A DNA stretch of 64,000 bases from Diadema setosum (lineage: Eukaryota; Echinodermata; Echinoidea; Diadematoida; Diadematidae), in the NCBI RefSeq assembly GCF_964275005.1, contig NC_092698.1:33247162-33311161 (forward strand), given 5' to 3'. Positions 14,001 to 28,500 of the stretch are shown here, piece by piece. Positions within the stretch are counted from its first letter, which is position 1, and the number at the start of each line of letters is the position of its first letter. The notes beneath the pieces are model-generated. The model searched no databases. It worked only from the letters and a program-made list of their open reading frames with translations, and was not told where the DNA came from. Position numbers and translations under genes: made by a program.

Positions 14001-15659
14001 GCATGAGAATTCTTTCATCAGAGTGAGACAGCTAATTTGGTGAATTGCATGAGTCTCACATTAATTGCATGACAGTTGGCAGCCCTGTCACTGTATTCTA
14101 CAATACTCTGTTGTTGCTATTGCCAAGAGTGACGACAGGTTAAATGCTGGTGAGAATTTTACCATGAATGCCAGCAAACTGAGCAAATAACACTTGAGCC
14201 TCCTGAAAATGAATTCACTTTAAAAAAAAAAAAAAAGACCATGTCAAGAATGAGTTCAAATGAATCACGATGCACAATATACCTTTAAAAAGACACTGAA
14301 GCATTTGCCTTTTGATGAATTTTTAAAAATGTTTTTGACTTGCATATAACCCAAACCTTATAATCAGAGTGCATTCCAAACAAACAGCAAAATGACTGCA
14401 AATTCATGATAAAATCAGGATGGATGAAAAAGCAAGATGCTGAAAGAAAGCTATGGTAAGAAGGAAAAGTTAACTGACATTAGTATACATCAGAGATGGA
14501 AACTGGGAAAATCTGTGTTAAAGCAACAAAAATACCTTTGAGTGGGACCAACAACGCTGGAGGGACAGATGAACAATCGATGGGGAGAAGAAGGTGTTTA
14601 TTGGTGTTTCCATGTAATAATCCATAATACTTACTATCATACATGCTAAAATATTTTCAAACTGTATGGACAGCGGGCATCGATCATTAAGAATGGTTGA
14701 TTATAGAACTGATATCATCACTTTCAATATAATCTAGTCTAGCTTCATTTCACGTACATCACTGATGTTAGTAATAGAAATGAACCTGTCAGACCTTAAA
14801 ATTGTGTCCACGTTGCCAATTTGACTTCCCTTTCAAACATGATTTAAAAGATGGATCGATGCATGCTGAGACAGTTTTACTGCCAATGTGGAACGAAAGC
14901 AAATTTCATGCAAAGAAGACTCCTGCCTGTGGTAGCTTCTTGACAAAGCAGAGATTTATATCTAAATGTGTAAAGCAACTCATGCAAATGTGGAGATTCT
15001 CTACTGGTAAAGACGTCCAGACACAAAATGAGATGTTACCACCCCATTTATCTTGTTTTATTTTTTACTGGGATGGGGGAAAATGGAAACATTTAGAAAA
15101 CTCTTACACGGTTACACTGTACGTATCATTCAAGATGACAACATCAGTATTTTCATTGTGGTCATCTAATGAAAAATAATCTGATATGGTTCAGTCTGAT
15201 AGCTGTCTAGTTAAACGCTTTGGTGATCTTTCTTGTTGAATCTGGTCTGTGTTTCCTCACAAACAATTCATTACACTTGAAGGCTACAAAGAGTTACATG
15301 TTTGTACCATGCATGAGGCAACAACTGCAAATTTGCCAATTGACTGAAAATGTGCACAGAAATCAATCTAAATGACATGTCATGCATTTTTTTTTGTAAG
15401 ATAAGATACAGGTGTTAGACACACAAAGCACACCACTTAGTAGCCAAAAGCATACACGTCCCGATATAACAAGTCTATGCACTGGTTTAGAGCAATAATC
15501 ACCTTAAAATCAATCTATTTCAAACTTATGTTTGCACTGAAGTAGAGTGCCAAATCTAGACTGCCTTGCACATTTATACATAACATCATCATGATCATAA
15601 TCATAATCATTATGATTCTGATTATAAATATAATGATAATAATCATGATAATAGTAGTA

Positions 15660-15713
<54 letters not shown>

Positions 15714-18700
15714 TTATTACTACTATTATTGTTATCATTATTATCATCATCATCATTATTATTATTATTATCATTGTTATTATCATTATCATCATCATCA
15801 TCATCATCATCATTATGTGACAAGGGAAGGAAGGGAATGAATGTCTACTCACAGTTGCGACTCCATTTCTTTTGCGTGAAGAAATGCTTGCTGGTCAGAG
15901 TGGATCACAAACATCAGGGGAGCCAGGAGCTCGTGCATGCCCTGTTGCAACAAATGTCCGTGAAATATCAGCAGGAGAAAGAAATGCACGGACGGGTGAG
16001 AAGATGGAAAGGGTACAGAAAACAAAAAGAAGGTGAAAGACAATAACAAATACAGCTCAATACAGATTGATGAAATGTGATGATACCATTGAAGATGAGA
16101 AAAGAGAAGGAGAAGGGGGAGGGGACTTGTTGAAAACTGAGGAGTAGAAGGGACACAGGCTGAGAAAACTTCCAAGGTTGGTAACAAGAACTGACCATGA
16201 ACAAATAGGAAACCAAAACCTGACAGGTAATAGGTAACTCAATACACACAAGAACCTTTCATCTGCCATAATTGCTAGCATAATCATCTTCCAACACAAA
16301 CCACAATGCTTGCATTGCACGCCAGAAAACAATAGGTTTGACATTGAAACCATTATTGATCCAAACATCTCAATAATAGTCATCTTCAACACTGAAAGTG
16401 GAAAGTGAGCATTAAAGGTACAGTTTACCTTTGGGAACAGTGATTTAAACAATTTTCAAGATATAACATTTAATGCATATGTGTAGGTCTGTTATACCAC
16501 AAAACATCCTATCATATACAATTTTCGCAAAAAAAGCCTAAAATATAAGAAGATATCTGTATTTTTCTCAATAAACCGTAACTGTAGACGGTTTAGTCTG
16601 GAAACATTTTCATTATAACTATTGTTCACATTTTTTTTATATCAAAGATAATATAAAGTTTTGGTACCCTGAATTTCCTTGTCTTAGTTTGTGTTTCAGG
16701 TTAAAATACCTTTCATATAACTAACACTGTGAGACTTACTCGCCCCAAAGTGCTCTCATGTCTTAGTAATCATGCAATAATGGTTTCGTACCAGAGCCGT
16801 TTACTATGTGCCGCCGTACGGCGGCGAGGTAGTACACGTATTGTACGAAACCATTATTGCATGATAACTGCGACCAGCAGCCCCATACGCATAGCTAACT
16901 GCGACCAGCAGCCCCATACGCATAGCTAAATGGGGCTTCGCATTGTAGCATTCAGGATCATGACAGATGTAGTATCGCGGGTTATTATCAACTTAAAATC
17001 CAAAAATTTCTTCAATTTGAAGACTTACCAGTTTAAGTTGAAGTATTGAAAACAGGCTTTGGGCAACGTTTGGTTTTGCCAATAGTCCCTTTCTGTTCGA
17101 ATTGATGACTGAATGTGACTCGGTCGAGAGGACCTTGGGAGAGCTACACTGACTTGACGGCCAGCGCATGCGCACACAAACATCTTATCCGTTCATGGAT
17201 TTGAAATTTGTGCGCATGTGATGTGTGCGCATACGCTGGCCGTAGTATTCAGTGTATGTAGCTCTCCCGAAGTCCTCTCGACCGAGTCACATTCAGTCAT
17301 CAATTCGAACAGAAAGGGACTACTGGCAGAACCAAACGTTGTCTGAAGCTTGTTTTCAATACTTTTACTTAATTGGTAAGTCCTCAAATTGAAGAAATTT
17401 TTTGATTTTAAGTTGATATTTACCCGCGATACTAAATCTGTCATGATCCTGAATGCTACAATGCGAAGCCCCATTACGCTATGCGTATGGGGCTGCTGGT
17501 CGCAGTTAATTGCATGATTACTAAGACATGAGAGCACTTTGGGGCGAGTGAGTCTCACAGTGTTAGTTATATGAAAGGTACTTTCACCTGAAACACAAAC
17601 TAAGACAAGGAAATTCAGGGAAACTTTTGAGGTACCAAAACTTTATATTATCTTTAAACAATACTTAACATAGATTTTACCGATTCAAATTTTTAAAGTG
17701 GTTGTTTCTGTCCCTAACTCACATTTTAGAAACATTTTAAAGCACTAATGCTGGGTTTTTGTTTCATCTGCAAATGGTAAATTATGCCTTTAAGAGTGTC
17801 TATAACTGGAATCGGAAAAAGTCGGTGATTATGTAAAAGGTCTCACATCTCTTTTGCAGATAAGATTGTAAGGTAGAGGTGATTAGCCTGTGGTTTCTGG
17901 CACCTGCCATTTGTCAGGGCATTGCAAACTAAGGAGAGCAAATTCAAATTCCATCCCTTGTAACCTTAGAAGTCATCATCAGAATTATCTGGAATCACAC
18001 AGCACAATCTCACAACCTCCATTCTAGGATATCTCTGAAGGCCTCCTCTTCTTGCAGAGAACACTGCTCATGCCCACGGCTCTCTCATTTGTGACAGTCT
18101 GTGAATTGATTTGAAGTCTCATTTGAATCTAACTTTTGAAATTCATTTTAATCAATTTCAATTGCACCTACTGTCCAGTTTGCAAGTTTTTACATGGTTC
18201 ACCAATTGCACAATTAATTAGCATAACTATATATCCAAATATACAACAGCCGATGTACATAAGCTGTTCAATCATTGAAAAACATTTGAAAGGGGGCATT
18301 CACTGATACAAAAGAAAAATCACACAACATTTTGGCAAAATTTGCCAGATATCAGCAAGCAAAACCATCCCAAAGTTTGCATAAGAATTTCTGCCACAAT
18401 TTGTAACAAGAAAAAGATTTGTGGCTACTGTCAGTAGTGTCACATGTCTTCCACTCAATGTTCAAATGTAATCCTCCCTGTGGCAAGCAGCAAACTGCCC
18501 TGTCAATTTGTGCATGCACATTACGGTAGCAAACATGTCTGGATTTTGTATGTCACAATATTTTTTTTTAATTGTTATTGGAAAATTAAGCAAAGAAAAT
18601 GAGAATGAGCCCAAGCAGGAAATAATTTAAACAACTTCATAAAAGGGTCTAATGGGACACCACATTACCTGTTTGTAGGATATGTGGCTGTTCTCCTTAG

Positions 18701-19218
18701 CATAACAGAACAAGATATCCAGCATCATGTCCTGAATCCTTTCACTCTTAAAGAAGGCAATCTCTGGGAAGCAGCGGACAACGTCCTGTTTGATCTCCAT
18801 CCTACAGCTACGGTCCTGGAAGTACTTGTTCCATGGGCTCTGTGGACATCAGACAGGAAGAGAGACACAAAGATTGAATGAAACTTAGATGTGATCCTCG
18901 GTTTAAGAGGATCCTCTCTCATTCGTCTGTATTAGCACCATTTGATACATTTGCATGATTTAGCTCCTTCAGAAACAATGTAACCCAAGTCAGAGAAATA
19001 AATCCTTTCTCTTTTTCCTGATGATACATCAACTATTTGCCATCAAAAATGCTCATGCAGAAAGGCCTCTTGTAAACATGAAATAATTGCACTTTCTTGT
19101 CACTTTCAATTCATTTCATTTTAGCTGGTCGATGGTAAAGCACTCACATATCATCAGCTGCACTAAATGATACACATAGCAAATGATACTGGTCTGTCAA
19201 ACACCTGTATTGGCTATA

Positions 19219-19259
<41 letters not shown>

Positions 19260-19495
19260 ATATATGCAAGTTAAATTCTGCCAGTTTTGGCATTTCTAAG
19301 CATTAATTTGACTTACAAAGATTTGGCAGTGTCTTGGCATATACCTCATTCTGGCTAATGCAACATGAGAAACCTGATGTAATGAAACATCTCATTCTAG
19401 TGTTAACCACTACAAAGAGGTTTGGATTTGTATTGATTTGTGGCAGTACATCATACTTGCAACTCTTTATCAATTTTCCAACAACAACAACAACG

Positions 19496-19536
<41 letters not shown>

Positions 19537-22500
19537 AACAACAATTACATGCAGTCTAAGATGTAATGATTTACTAGTCCAAGCTGTACTCCAGTTTTGG
19601 GACACCATTCCAGGAAATTAGCATTACAGCAACGCTTATATCTGAATCATCGATGGAATTTTAGTCTCACTCACCACATTCAACAAAATCTATGTGACAG
19701 TCTTGTTATTTGGCTGGTCAAAAAGGAACAGTGATGAATGGACATTTAATCATTCAAAACAAAGGAGCCAGTTTCTTTCAAAGAAGCTTTCCCTTTCACA
19801 ACACTTGGGTAGGGATTTCACGACTTGGTCAACCCCTCTCCCCCCCCCCCCCCCCCCCACCATTCCAAGTTTGGAATTTCCATCTTCACATACCCAGCTT
19901 TGGACTTATGGCACAAATACATAAACAATCAATGCCCAGTGGCTGCTATTGTATTGTATTGCTTGGAGATACACACAAAAGGTTTTGATGCACGTGATTA
20001 TGAATTGGGTAATAAGCTTCACTGAGCTTCCTGTTCTTTTACCATGATTGAATAGGATTACCCAGACAGTCAATGTGGTGGAGCTGACCAGCGCTCCAGC
20101 CAGGCACACCTTGTTAAAATCCTTTGTATGCTAATTGGCACAGAAAATCCCATAGCATTGCACACACTGTCCAAAGTCCCTGGCACAGATGAGTTAATTA
20201 TCACAGTTTGAAAGTGTGGCAACTAGAATGGTTCCAGCTTTACCCATACCATGTTTCATGCATAAGAAAGAGCTGAACACCTCACCCATTGTGACAACTT
20301 TTAACCATAGCCTTTCCCTGGATACCAAACATTAAGGGGAGCTTGCAGCAGAGACACAGATGTTTTTCTTTACTCCGGCTTCACTGCTTTTAAAAAGCGG
20401 TTGTGACTGTTCAGAAAAAAACTAAACATGATTGAATAATTGTGAAATTCTTTTAGCTGTAACACTAAGATTAGAATATATTTTAACACTGTGAGAAGAC
20501 TAGCGCTACATCAAAGGGAAAGTATTTGTACCTCTGTACACAAATAAAAAATGTGTGTTGACAGATATAATCTAGCAATTACATATTTCAGTGCATGGTG
20601 TAGGAATAGTTGAAACTGCTCTAGGTAAGGTTTGATGTGCCTATCATGTCCTTCCTCAATTACAGATGGCTCATAGCCACTTGGCAGCCATGCCACATAT
20701 CACTTACAAGAAATCTTACAAAGTTACAAAAACACCTTTTCTCCCCTTCAACTTGAGATAATCTTGAAACCCATCAAAAGTAAATTGCTGTGATACTGTT
20801 ACACACTAGACAATGAATAACATGTCCCTTATATATATGACGGCAGGAATGTACAGCACTTGTCCACCTATCTGGAATACTATTATAATTTGCTCTTGGC
20901 TGTAAACATTTTGTTTTGTTTCTAAACCTAACTTGAACCCCTAAAAAGTGCTTTGAAAACCATTCATGATCACTCTTGTGAATGTTGGCTGCTGGTATGA
21001 ACAACACAGCTCAATTTAGATCTATTCCAAATAAAGCTGTAAGACAGCGACAAGAAGGAACTTCCAATCACCCTACTCCTATCCTGCCTCAGAAACTGAC
21101 ACTGTGTGGGGTTATGGGGTCCAGTGGAGAAAATAGTCCTAACAAAACACACACAAAAAAGAAATGCTGTAAATATTTAAGCAACTCCAGATTCTGCACA
21201 TTTGTATATTTGCTAGTGATTGGTGTGCCAGCTATCACGACACAACATAAGCATAAAGAAACACAATACATATAAAAATTATTACACTGTAGGTCCAACT
21301 CAGTTGTATCTACAGGACATGAACAATATTCGGAATGGTCAAGAACATTCTAGCCATGCCCCCCTCCCAAGAAAAAAAAGAGAATTCAGTCAATGGTTTG
21401 ATCTGCATGAGATAACTTCATTGGCACACGTGGATCTCATTTTCTCTTCACACCAGAAAAGGGAACATGAAATAAGCTACAAAGTTCTTATCTCCATTTG
21501 GATTTTGACCTATGGTTTTTCATTTGTGTTCTTTGACTTTTCAAGTGCATGCAAACAGCTAACACCTGAAGAAAGTGGTCTTCCACATCACGCTAACTCT
21601 GAGGTAAACATTTCAAGAAGAATAGACAAGTTTGATTGGTCATTTGTTAAGTGGACCATTTGAGAGATAGAAATAAAATTATTACATAATTTGTTTAACC
21701 ATGTTGAAACTAGAAATGCTGCTATGGCAACTGGTATGTGTCTGCCATATCGCACTATTCTCCAAATAGGTGTACAGTACGTACGACAAATGTGAGACAA
21801 CTATTTCACATGATTGGCAAATAATCATTATCTGGTAATTATACACCAATTTTCATGAAAATACTTTCAGCCACTTTCAAAATATGGGAAACGGGTGCAA
21901 TTTTGGCATTTTCACTTGATCTTTGACCCATGGCCCCAAATTTCCCTACATTATCACTATGGGATAATGCATCATGTACAACATTGTATATGCTAAGTTT
22001 AGTCACACTGCTTTGTGAATACATTAATTCATTTCCAGGGTATAGAGAAAATAATGTAATTTCAGCAAGAAATAGTGTAATTTTACCTTTTTAATCTGAC
22101 CTTTGACTCTTGACACTGACCTCTGAACTAACACAAAGATAATCAGTGTCAGGCATTACTGTGTAAAGTATTAGTTTTCATGAAGATGCATTGAGCCATT
22201 CTGAGATGTGGAGGAAAAAGTGAAATGTTATCATTTCAAACTAGACCTTCAACTTTTGACCTTATGACCCAAAAACTCTTCATTGAGAATTCTAATCTGG
22301 TAATACATGTATACACTCAGTTTCATAAAAGTACATTCAGGCATTGCAGAGATATAAGGGGAAATAGTGAAATGTTAGTATTTGACCTTGACCTTTCAGT
22401 CTCAAATGTGTGCACCCAAAGTTGATATGCACAGCTTCGTCCACTTATGCATACAATTCCCAAGTTTCTCTTGGATACCCCAGATGGTTCTTAAATTACG

Positions 22501-25500
22501 TCATCCACAAAATCAATTACAGATGAACAGACAACCCGAAAACATAATGCCTCCAGCGCCACTTAGTGGCAGAGGCATAAAAGAAGATGAAAACACAAAC
22601 ATATCAACAATTTAAGGAGGAGGGCATGCTTAAAGAACCTACCTCCTCCATCTGAGAGAGAGGGTTGTTGAGGGTTGGGTCCATTGCACTGTCCCGGATG
22701 CCATCGCTGGTACTCTGTATATGTTTCTTTCTAAAGTTGTTGTACTTTTCCCTGTTTTCCCTCAGGGCCCTCAGCCATCCCGACCTCTGCTCTGGGAGAC
22801 ACTCCAGGTAGATCTGCATTGGGAAAAATGATAATAATTCTAATTACTGGGAAATTGAGAGAGAATTCTTTTCAGGTCTACTGTAAACATGGATTGTCTT
22901 ACAGTGTGGACTTTTTTTTTTCAATAATTTCGATGTCTACTTTAATATCAAACATGAAAGTAACACAATGCAAATCCTTTTCCTGAATATAAAATCATAT
23001 GTACAGAAATGCCTCAATAAATAACATTTACTGTAATTGGCTAGATGAACAATAAGTGTGGTAAAATATATACATATTTATTATACATATATATTTCATA
23101 ACTAGGCACAGTCAATAATTTGAAAATGTGAAACATACAGTGTATGTGTACAAATGTATGTATACCAACAGACATGGAAACTTGAGAAAAAAAAAAATGA
23201 TTTTACAAAAATCTATGTAACCAAAGAGTTTTATAAAAGACTAAGATAATTTACTTTCTTTGCACCTTTCAAATTCACAATTTCAATCTTGACACTTCAT
23301 CACTTTGACTGTTCAAAATTCAAAATAGCCTTGTACAAGAGTATGAAAAACAGCAACAAGAAAAAAATACTTGTAATATAAACATTGTAAAACACTTGGT
23401 TGTTCTTTGAACAGTCTGTCTCATCGCCATTTTTCAGATTTTGCACGTGATGTCAGTTTTATGCTTACAAAAAGGGCAAGTCTTTCACACACTCAACTAT
23501 TCACGAGTCGTCTGTAGCACAAAAGAGAAACAGAATATTCCTGTGAATTTAGTTACATATGGGACTTGGTGCCAGTGGAGCCTATGCTGATCACATTACC
23601 CTGCAATTCCCCCTGTCTACCTGGCAATTAGAAGTAGCCACAATCAGTTTAGATCACCTTTTGAAACTTGTCACTGAGCTCCCCTGAAATCATTGTCCCA
23701 AGATAAACCCAGTCTCAAATGTCTGATTCTGTCTAATCACACCAAAACATGATATTGCTAAAGTACCACCAAAATGTCTGCAGGTACCAAACTTTCACAG
23801 CACCAAAAACTTGCACATGGTAGAAACTTCTTAAAGGGGCATAGTCCTGGTAGTGTAGAGGGCGCTGTTGATGATACTGCCGATCACCATTAGCATTGAT
23901 ACGAAGATTACCGAAGTTGAGCTGTTCTCAAGAGTAAAGTGCGTAGGTGTTGCTAAGTAACGTTGCATTCGTTGTCTTCTCTGCGCATCGCGCAGTCTGT
24001 AGTAATGCCAGGGTGCGTGCATATGTGCTTGTTATTATGACATCACAAAAGAAGTTTGCTAAAGCTGTCATCCCCCTCAGCCAAATCATGAGCCGAACTG
24101 TGATCCGACCACTGACTACAGCGAATCGGACTTCTTCGGACTCGGGGAAAGTGGGCCAAAGCGTAAGCGCTAAAGAGGAGTCAATAGCGTAGGTCTCTAT
24201 AGGAAACTTGCGCCGTGCGCCCGCGTACGCATTTGACTAAAACACCGGGACCATGCGCCTTTAAGCGTACAATGACGCTGGAGCACTTTCTTTGTTGACT
24301 GGCACAGAAGTCTTGTAAATGATTGTCAATGAATAGAGATTACCTAATCCCTCTAATCCTTACTGTGTCACTATGGCCTTCCTGTTGGACTGAAGCACAT
24401 TGCTACACCTGAGTGGGCTTGCTAACTTATGACTACCTGCTAAGTCATGTTTGGATGAATTATTGAATGCTGATGAAAGAGCTTGGCAGGTTGAGCTATT
24501 TTAAAGCCTGGGCACATACAGAGAATCTTCCAAATCCTTTGCGGTGTTTCAAACAGTGAACTCAACGTCACTTTACAGGAAATGAATAACAAATTTCTCG
24601 TCATCTCAAGGCAATATTAGGGTACTTCAGATTTTCGCGATGGTAACGTTCAGAGGGAAAAAATGCATGTTCTGAGCATGCGCAGAATCACTGATCAAAG
24701 TCGATTTATTTATAGCTCACGTCGTTTGAGTTTTCACTACGCGTTCTGTGCTAATTTTACGTCTGCTCCATTCACAACATAGAGAGCTACTTTATGCACC
24801 AATCATATGGGGGCATCATTTTATCTTTTATAGGTTGCTTCTCAGCCTAATCTAATGATACTTTCAAAACAACGCAGGGAAGAGGAGAACGTCCAGCTCA
24901 AGCGTCGTCTCAAGCATCCGCACCGCAAATCTAAAGCTCCCTATTTTGTGTTCTCTCAGAACTTCATTTGGGGAGCCCTAATACCTGTCACTGTGACTTG
25001 ACTTGCTCCTTAGTAAGTAAGCAGACTTTGTGGTCAGACCAAACTCTGGAGCATTCTTACCTTCCAGCAAACACTCCTAAACCTGCTGCTCCGCAGTCTC
25101 CCCTTCTTCCCCTCTTGTCTCACCACCGTCAGATAGTCATCACCTTCAAACAGTCGCACCCATTCATCCCTTGAAGAATGGGGAAAAGAAAAGTTGGATA
25201 TCATGCCATAAGATTTGTGAGATTTTATTGACTCTATTGACTCCCCTTTGGGAAAATGAAATAAAAATATCATGCTATAAGATTTGTGAGATTTTACTGT
25301 CTGTATTGACTCACCTTTGGGGAACAGAGTACAAACATACTGTAAAATGAGGAATGTTCGTGTGCATTTCAATTTCGTGAATTTCGCGAGAGCCAAGATT
25401 TCCAAAAGTTCTTGTCTACCTACACTATTATGCATTGAATGCTAGTGACAATTCACAAAATGTTTATGCTGTGCAAAAAGGCCATCTGCCTTAATTCGCA

Positions 25501-28500
25501 AATAATTCATGTGCATAACTGTCTTGTTTTACAGTATTTACAGCAAAAAAATACAAACACAGGTGGTAATGAATATGTGAAAGTGTTAAATACAAACAAT
25601 TGTACCTACACGTCAGGGCATATAGGGCATTTGACTGGTCTAGCATTAAGTGTACACATACATATGCCACATGGTTTGTCTCCAAAGCACATGATTTGGC
25701 ATTGCACATGAGGGGAAATACTTAGTGGAGTGTTTGCAAGGCTGGATGGTGGATGACAAGTGTGAGCTCATTGGTAGCAAGGAATTCAATTTTTTCAACA
25801 CTTTTATTACAACTTCATTTTACTGCCAGGCATCATGGCATGTTTATGGGTGATATGGAACCTAGCTAAAATAATTTACAGTGAAAGCATGATGGATTAT
25901 GCCACCTTGTCACTCAGTATGTGTGTGTTTTATGACTCTAAGTTCCCTGTGAATACAAGCCTAGATCACACTATGGCACTTATATTCATTAAGGGTTACA
26001 GATGAACACCCTAGCTACATGGTATTAACATACTACACATACTGTACAACCAGAAACATTCGCAGCATGAAACTTTTATGAATTGGAGTCAACTGCCTTT
26101 TTCATGGTATTAAACTTTCACAAATCGCCACTCTCATTCAATGTATGAAGTAGACAAAAAACAACAACAATAATAATGATAATAATAATAAATTAGCAGG
26201 CATTCCATTTTTGTGAATCTTGGGGGCCAAATGAACTCATTTTGATGTGGACCTCAAAAACTTTGTGATTCAATGTTACTGCATGCATCATAGGTAGCAA
26301 AATGTGTTTCTCCTGCTGCATGCATTTTTTTACAAATTTCACTATTTTTATAAAAGCATAAGTGTTCAATAAAATGAGAGAAATTCTTCAATTGTGTTCT
26401 TGCAAAAAAGGAAAAAATCCAAAATGTTTCCAATTTCCCACATTTTCCTCCTCCCCTCCCATCATTTTTTACTTTATTATTTTTTTTTTGCCATATATTG
26501 ACTGATATTTCAAAATATATGTCTAAAGAGGAGAGTATAAAGGGAAATTTTCCATAAATGATCACAGTGTATTTTCATCAAACAGGATGGACTTATCAAT
26601 GGCTAAAAAGTAACAAAGACATTAACATGGTATCATCTGAAAAGTAACAATAAGGCATTGAGTAATGTAAAAAAAAAAATAATAATCCATAAATCAATAA
26701 CATTGCTGAGTTATATTACAATAAACTTGTATAGTTAAAAGGAGTACCCACTGGTATCCATCTTTATGAGTGGCTAAATGACTAAATCAACCCCTGACCT
26801 GTATGTAACCAGCTAGCCTATAAATAAACTGATTGCTGTTTCCTAAAAAAAAAAAAGCAAAACAAATGTGTATGTAGTTAATTGACCAAACAGTGGAAAG
26901 ACTCACACACTAGAATGTGCATGTTCATGTGCGTGTGTGTGTGTGTGTGTGTCCACCTGCACAGCTGTGTACAACGTGTATGTCTATGTCCCGATACTGA
27001 AAGTCAACCACAACATTTGCAGTTAGTGTGTCCTATGGATCTAAATTTTGTTCACAGGGAGTATGAAAGAGGAAGGAAATAGATGAGGTCACTCCACACT
27101 GGGAGAGCACGCAGCTCAGGATGTGGGATGAGGTGTGAGTGTGAACATTGAGGAAGTGAGTCGACGGGGATAGGGCTTTTTGATTTATCAATGGCACGTC
27201 TTCCCACCAATTATATGATCAGTGCAGCTGACTTACAAAACACAACACAAAGTGACAGTGAGTAGACAAAAGAAACACAAAGGTTTTGCTTCAGCTTTGT
27301 CTCTCTTTTGTCACCTCTGTTGGTCTCTCTCTATCTGGCTTTTTGCATAATACTCATGTTACCTCAGTCCTGGTGCATTTTTCTGATAGGTGAAAATTAA
27401 AGGAACTATGTCAATAATGGAAATGCATGTTGACTTGTGTCCATTCATGATACCCTCAACATCCAAATACATTCCATATATTTTTCTACTATTTTTTTGT
27501 CAGATTACTGGGATACAGCCACAAAAACCTTTCCCAACCAATATTCCACTAGTGACCTCATATGTCGAACATTGCTAAAGTACTAATTAATATGATTAAC
27601 AACAAAAGACATTGGAATGCACCTTCCCCTAGACAGAGAATATAATTTGCTTGTTTCCTGGCAATGTTTTTTGTTAGTCATAGTAACATAGAAACATTTG
27701 TGCATTTGTGCATTTGCACTGCAGAGGTCCTTTAAAGTGTTTGCATTAGTGGTTGTGATCCATTCCTCCATATTTGACTCAGTGCTGAATGCAACTGTTA
27801 AACAATATGCAAAGTCCAGTGCGTGTCATATCAATTGAAAATGATTGGTGCAGAAGCCACTTCATGCCCAGTCAAATGCAAAATATTAGATATCTGGTAA
27901 CCATCATGATACCCCACACACAAATGACCAGAATCTGACTCCTTCCCCTCAGTAACATCAAGTGTCAGGATTTGTTTCAAAAGGTTTGTCATCACTAATT
28001 CACTAAGTTGAATTTTTGGAGCACCTTTTGATTAGATTCACTTATGCAAAGATGGAACTAAGTGGGTCATGAACTCATCTATGAAACCTTTTCATTGGTG
28101 ACCTTTAAATGCTCCTCCCCAAGTCTGCTCGAAATCAGGTAGAGCAGGTTGAGAATCATCCTACTCGATGTGTCCGTTATTAAATGCTCTGACATTTGCC
28201 CACTGCATCACACTTAATTTGATAAGTCTGTGACATTTAGCAAGTACGAAAAGAATAGTCCACAGCCAGATTTCATCACAGTTGATATTGTCAGGAAAAA
28301 ATGTGACTTGGCGTCTACATATTGAATGGTGAAGAATGTTCCTCGCTAGTATGTAAAGGAATGTTAGTGTGTTCTTTCAAGGGGCATTAATTTCTCTCTC
28401 CATAGGTCACCAAAAATTTACCATGTTTTGCCTGATGATGTTCGGTGCATTCTTATAGATCAGTATGGAGTTAGTAACAGAAGTTTTGAACTTCTGTTAC

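Larger units (their letters stand above)
16644..17655. mobile_element. 1.0-kb foldback (giant inverted repeat) transposon
   Basis: Arms of about 450-500 bp are near-perfect complements meeting at about 17170-17215. The outermost bases are AAAGATAATATAAAG and CTTTATATTATCTTT. Further in, ATGTCTTAGTAATCATGCAA is matched by TTGCATGATTACTAAGACAT. It has no coding frame. The left arm alone carries an 80-bp palindromic insert and a 31-bp tandem duplication. Confidence 0.9.
16416..17789. mobile_element. TTAA-flanked MITE split by a giant-palindrome element
   Basis: Flanking TTAA at 16412-16415 and 17790-17793. Its outer parts (16416-16643 and 17656-17789) match the complement of 12413-12765, in order. 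The 1-kb middle is absent from that copy. This shows a younger insertion into an older TTAA element. Confidence 0.82.

Noticed and set aside
15515-15852. Poly-Ile/Leu/Asp frames
   Set aside because: Translations of the ATA/ATC microsatellite.
23947-24192. 81-residue frame inside the TTAA element
   Set aside because: No transposase-like motifs; too short and compositionally biased.
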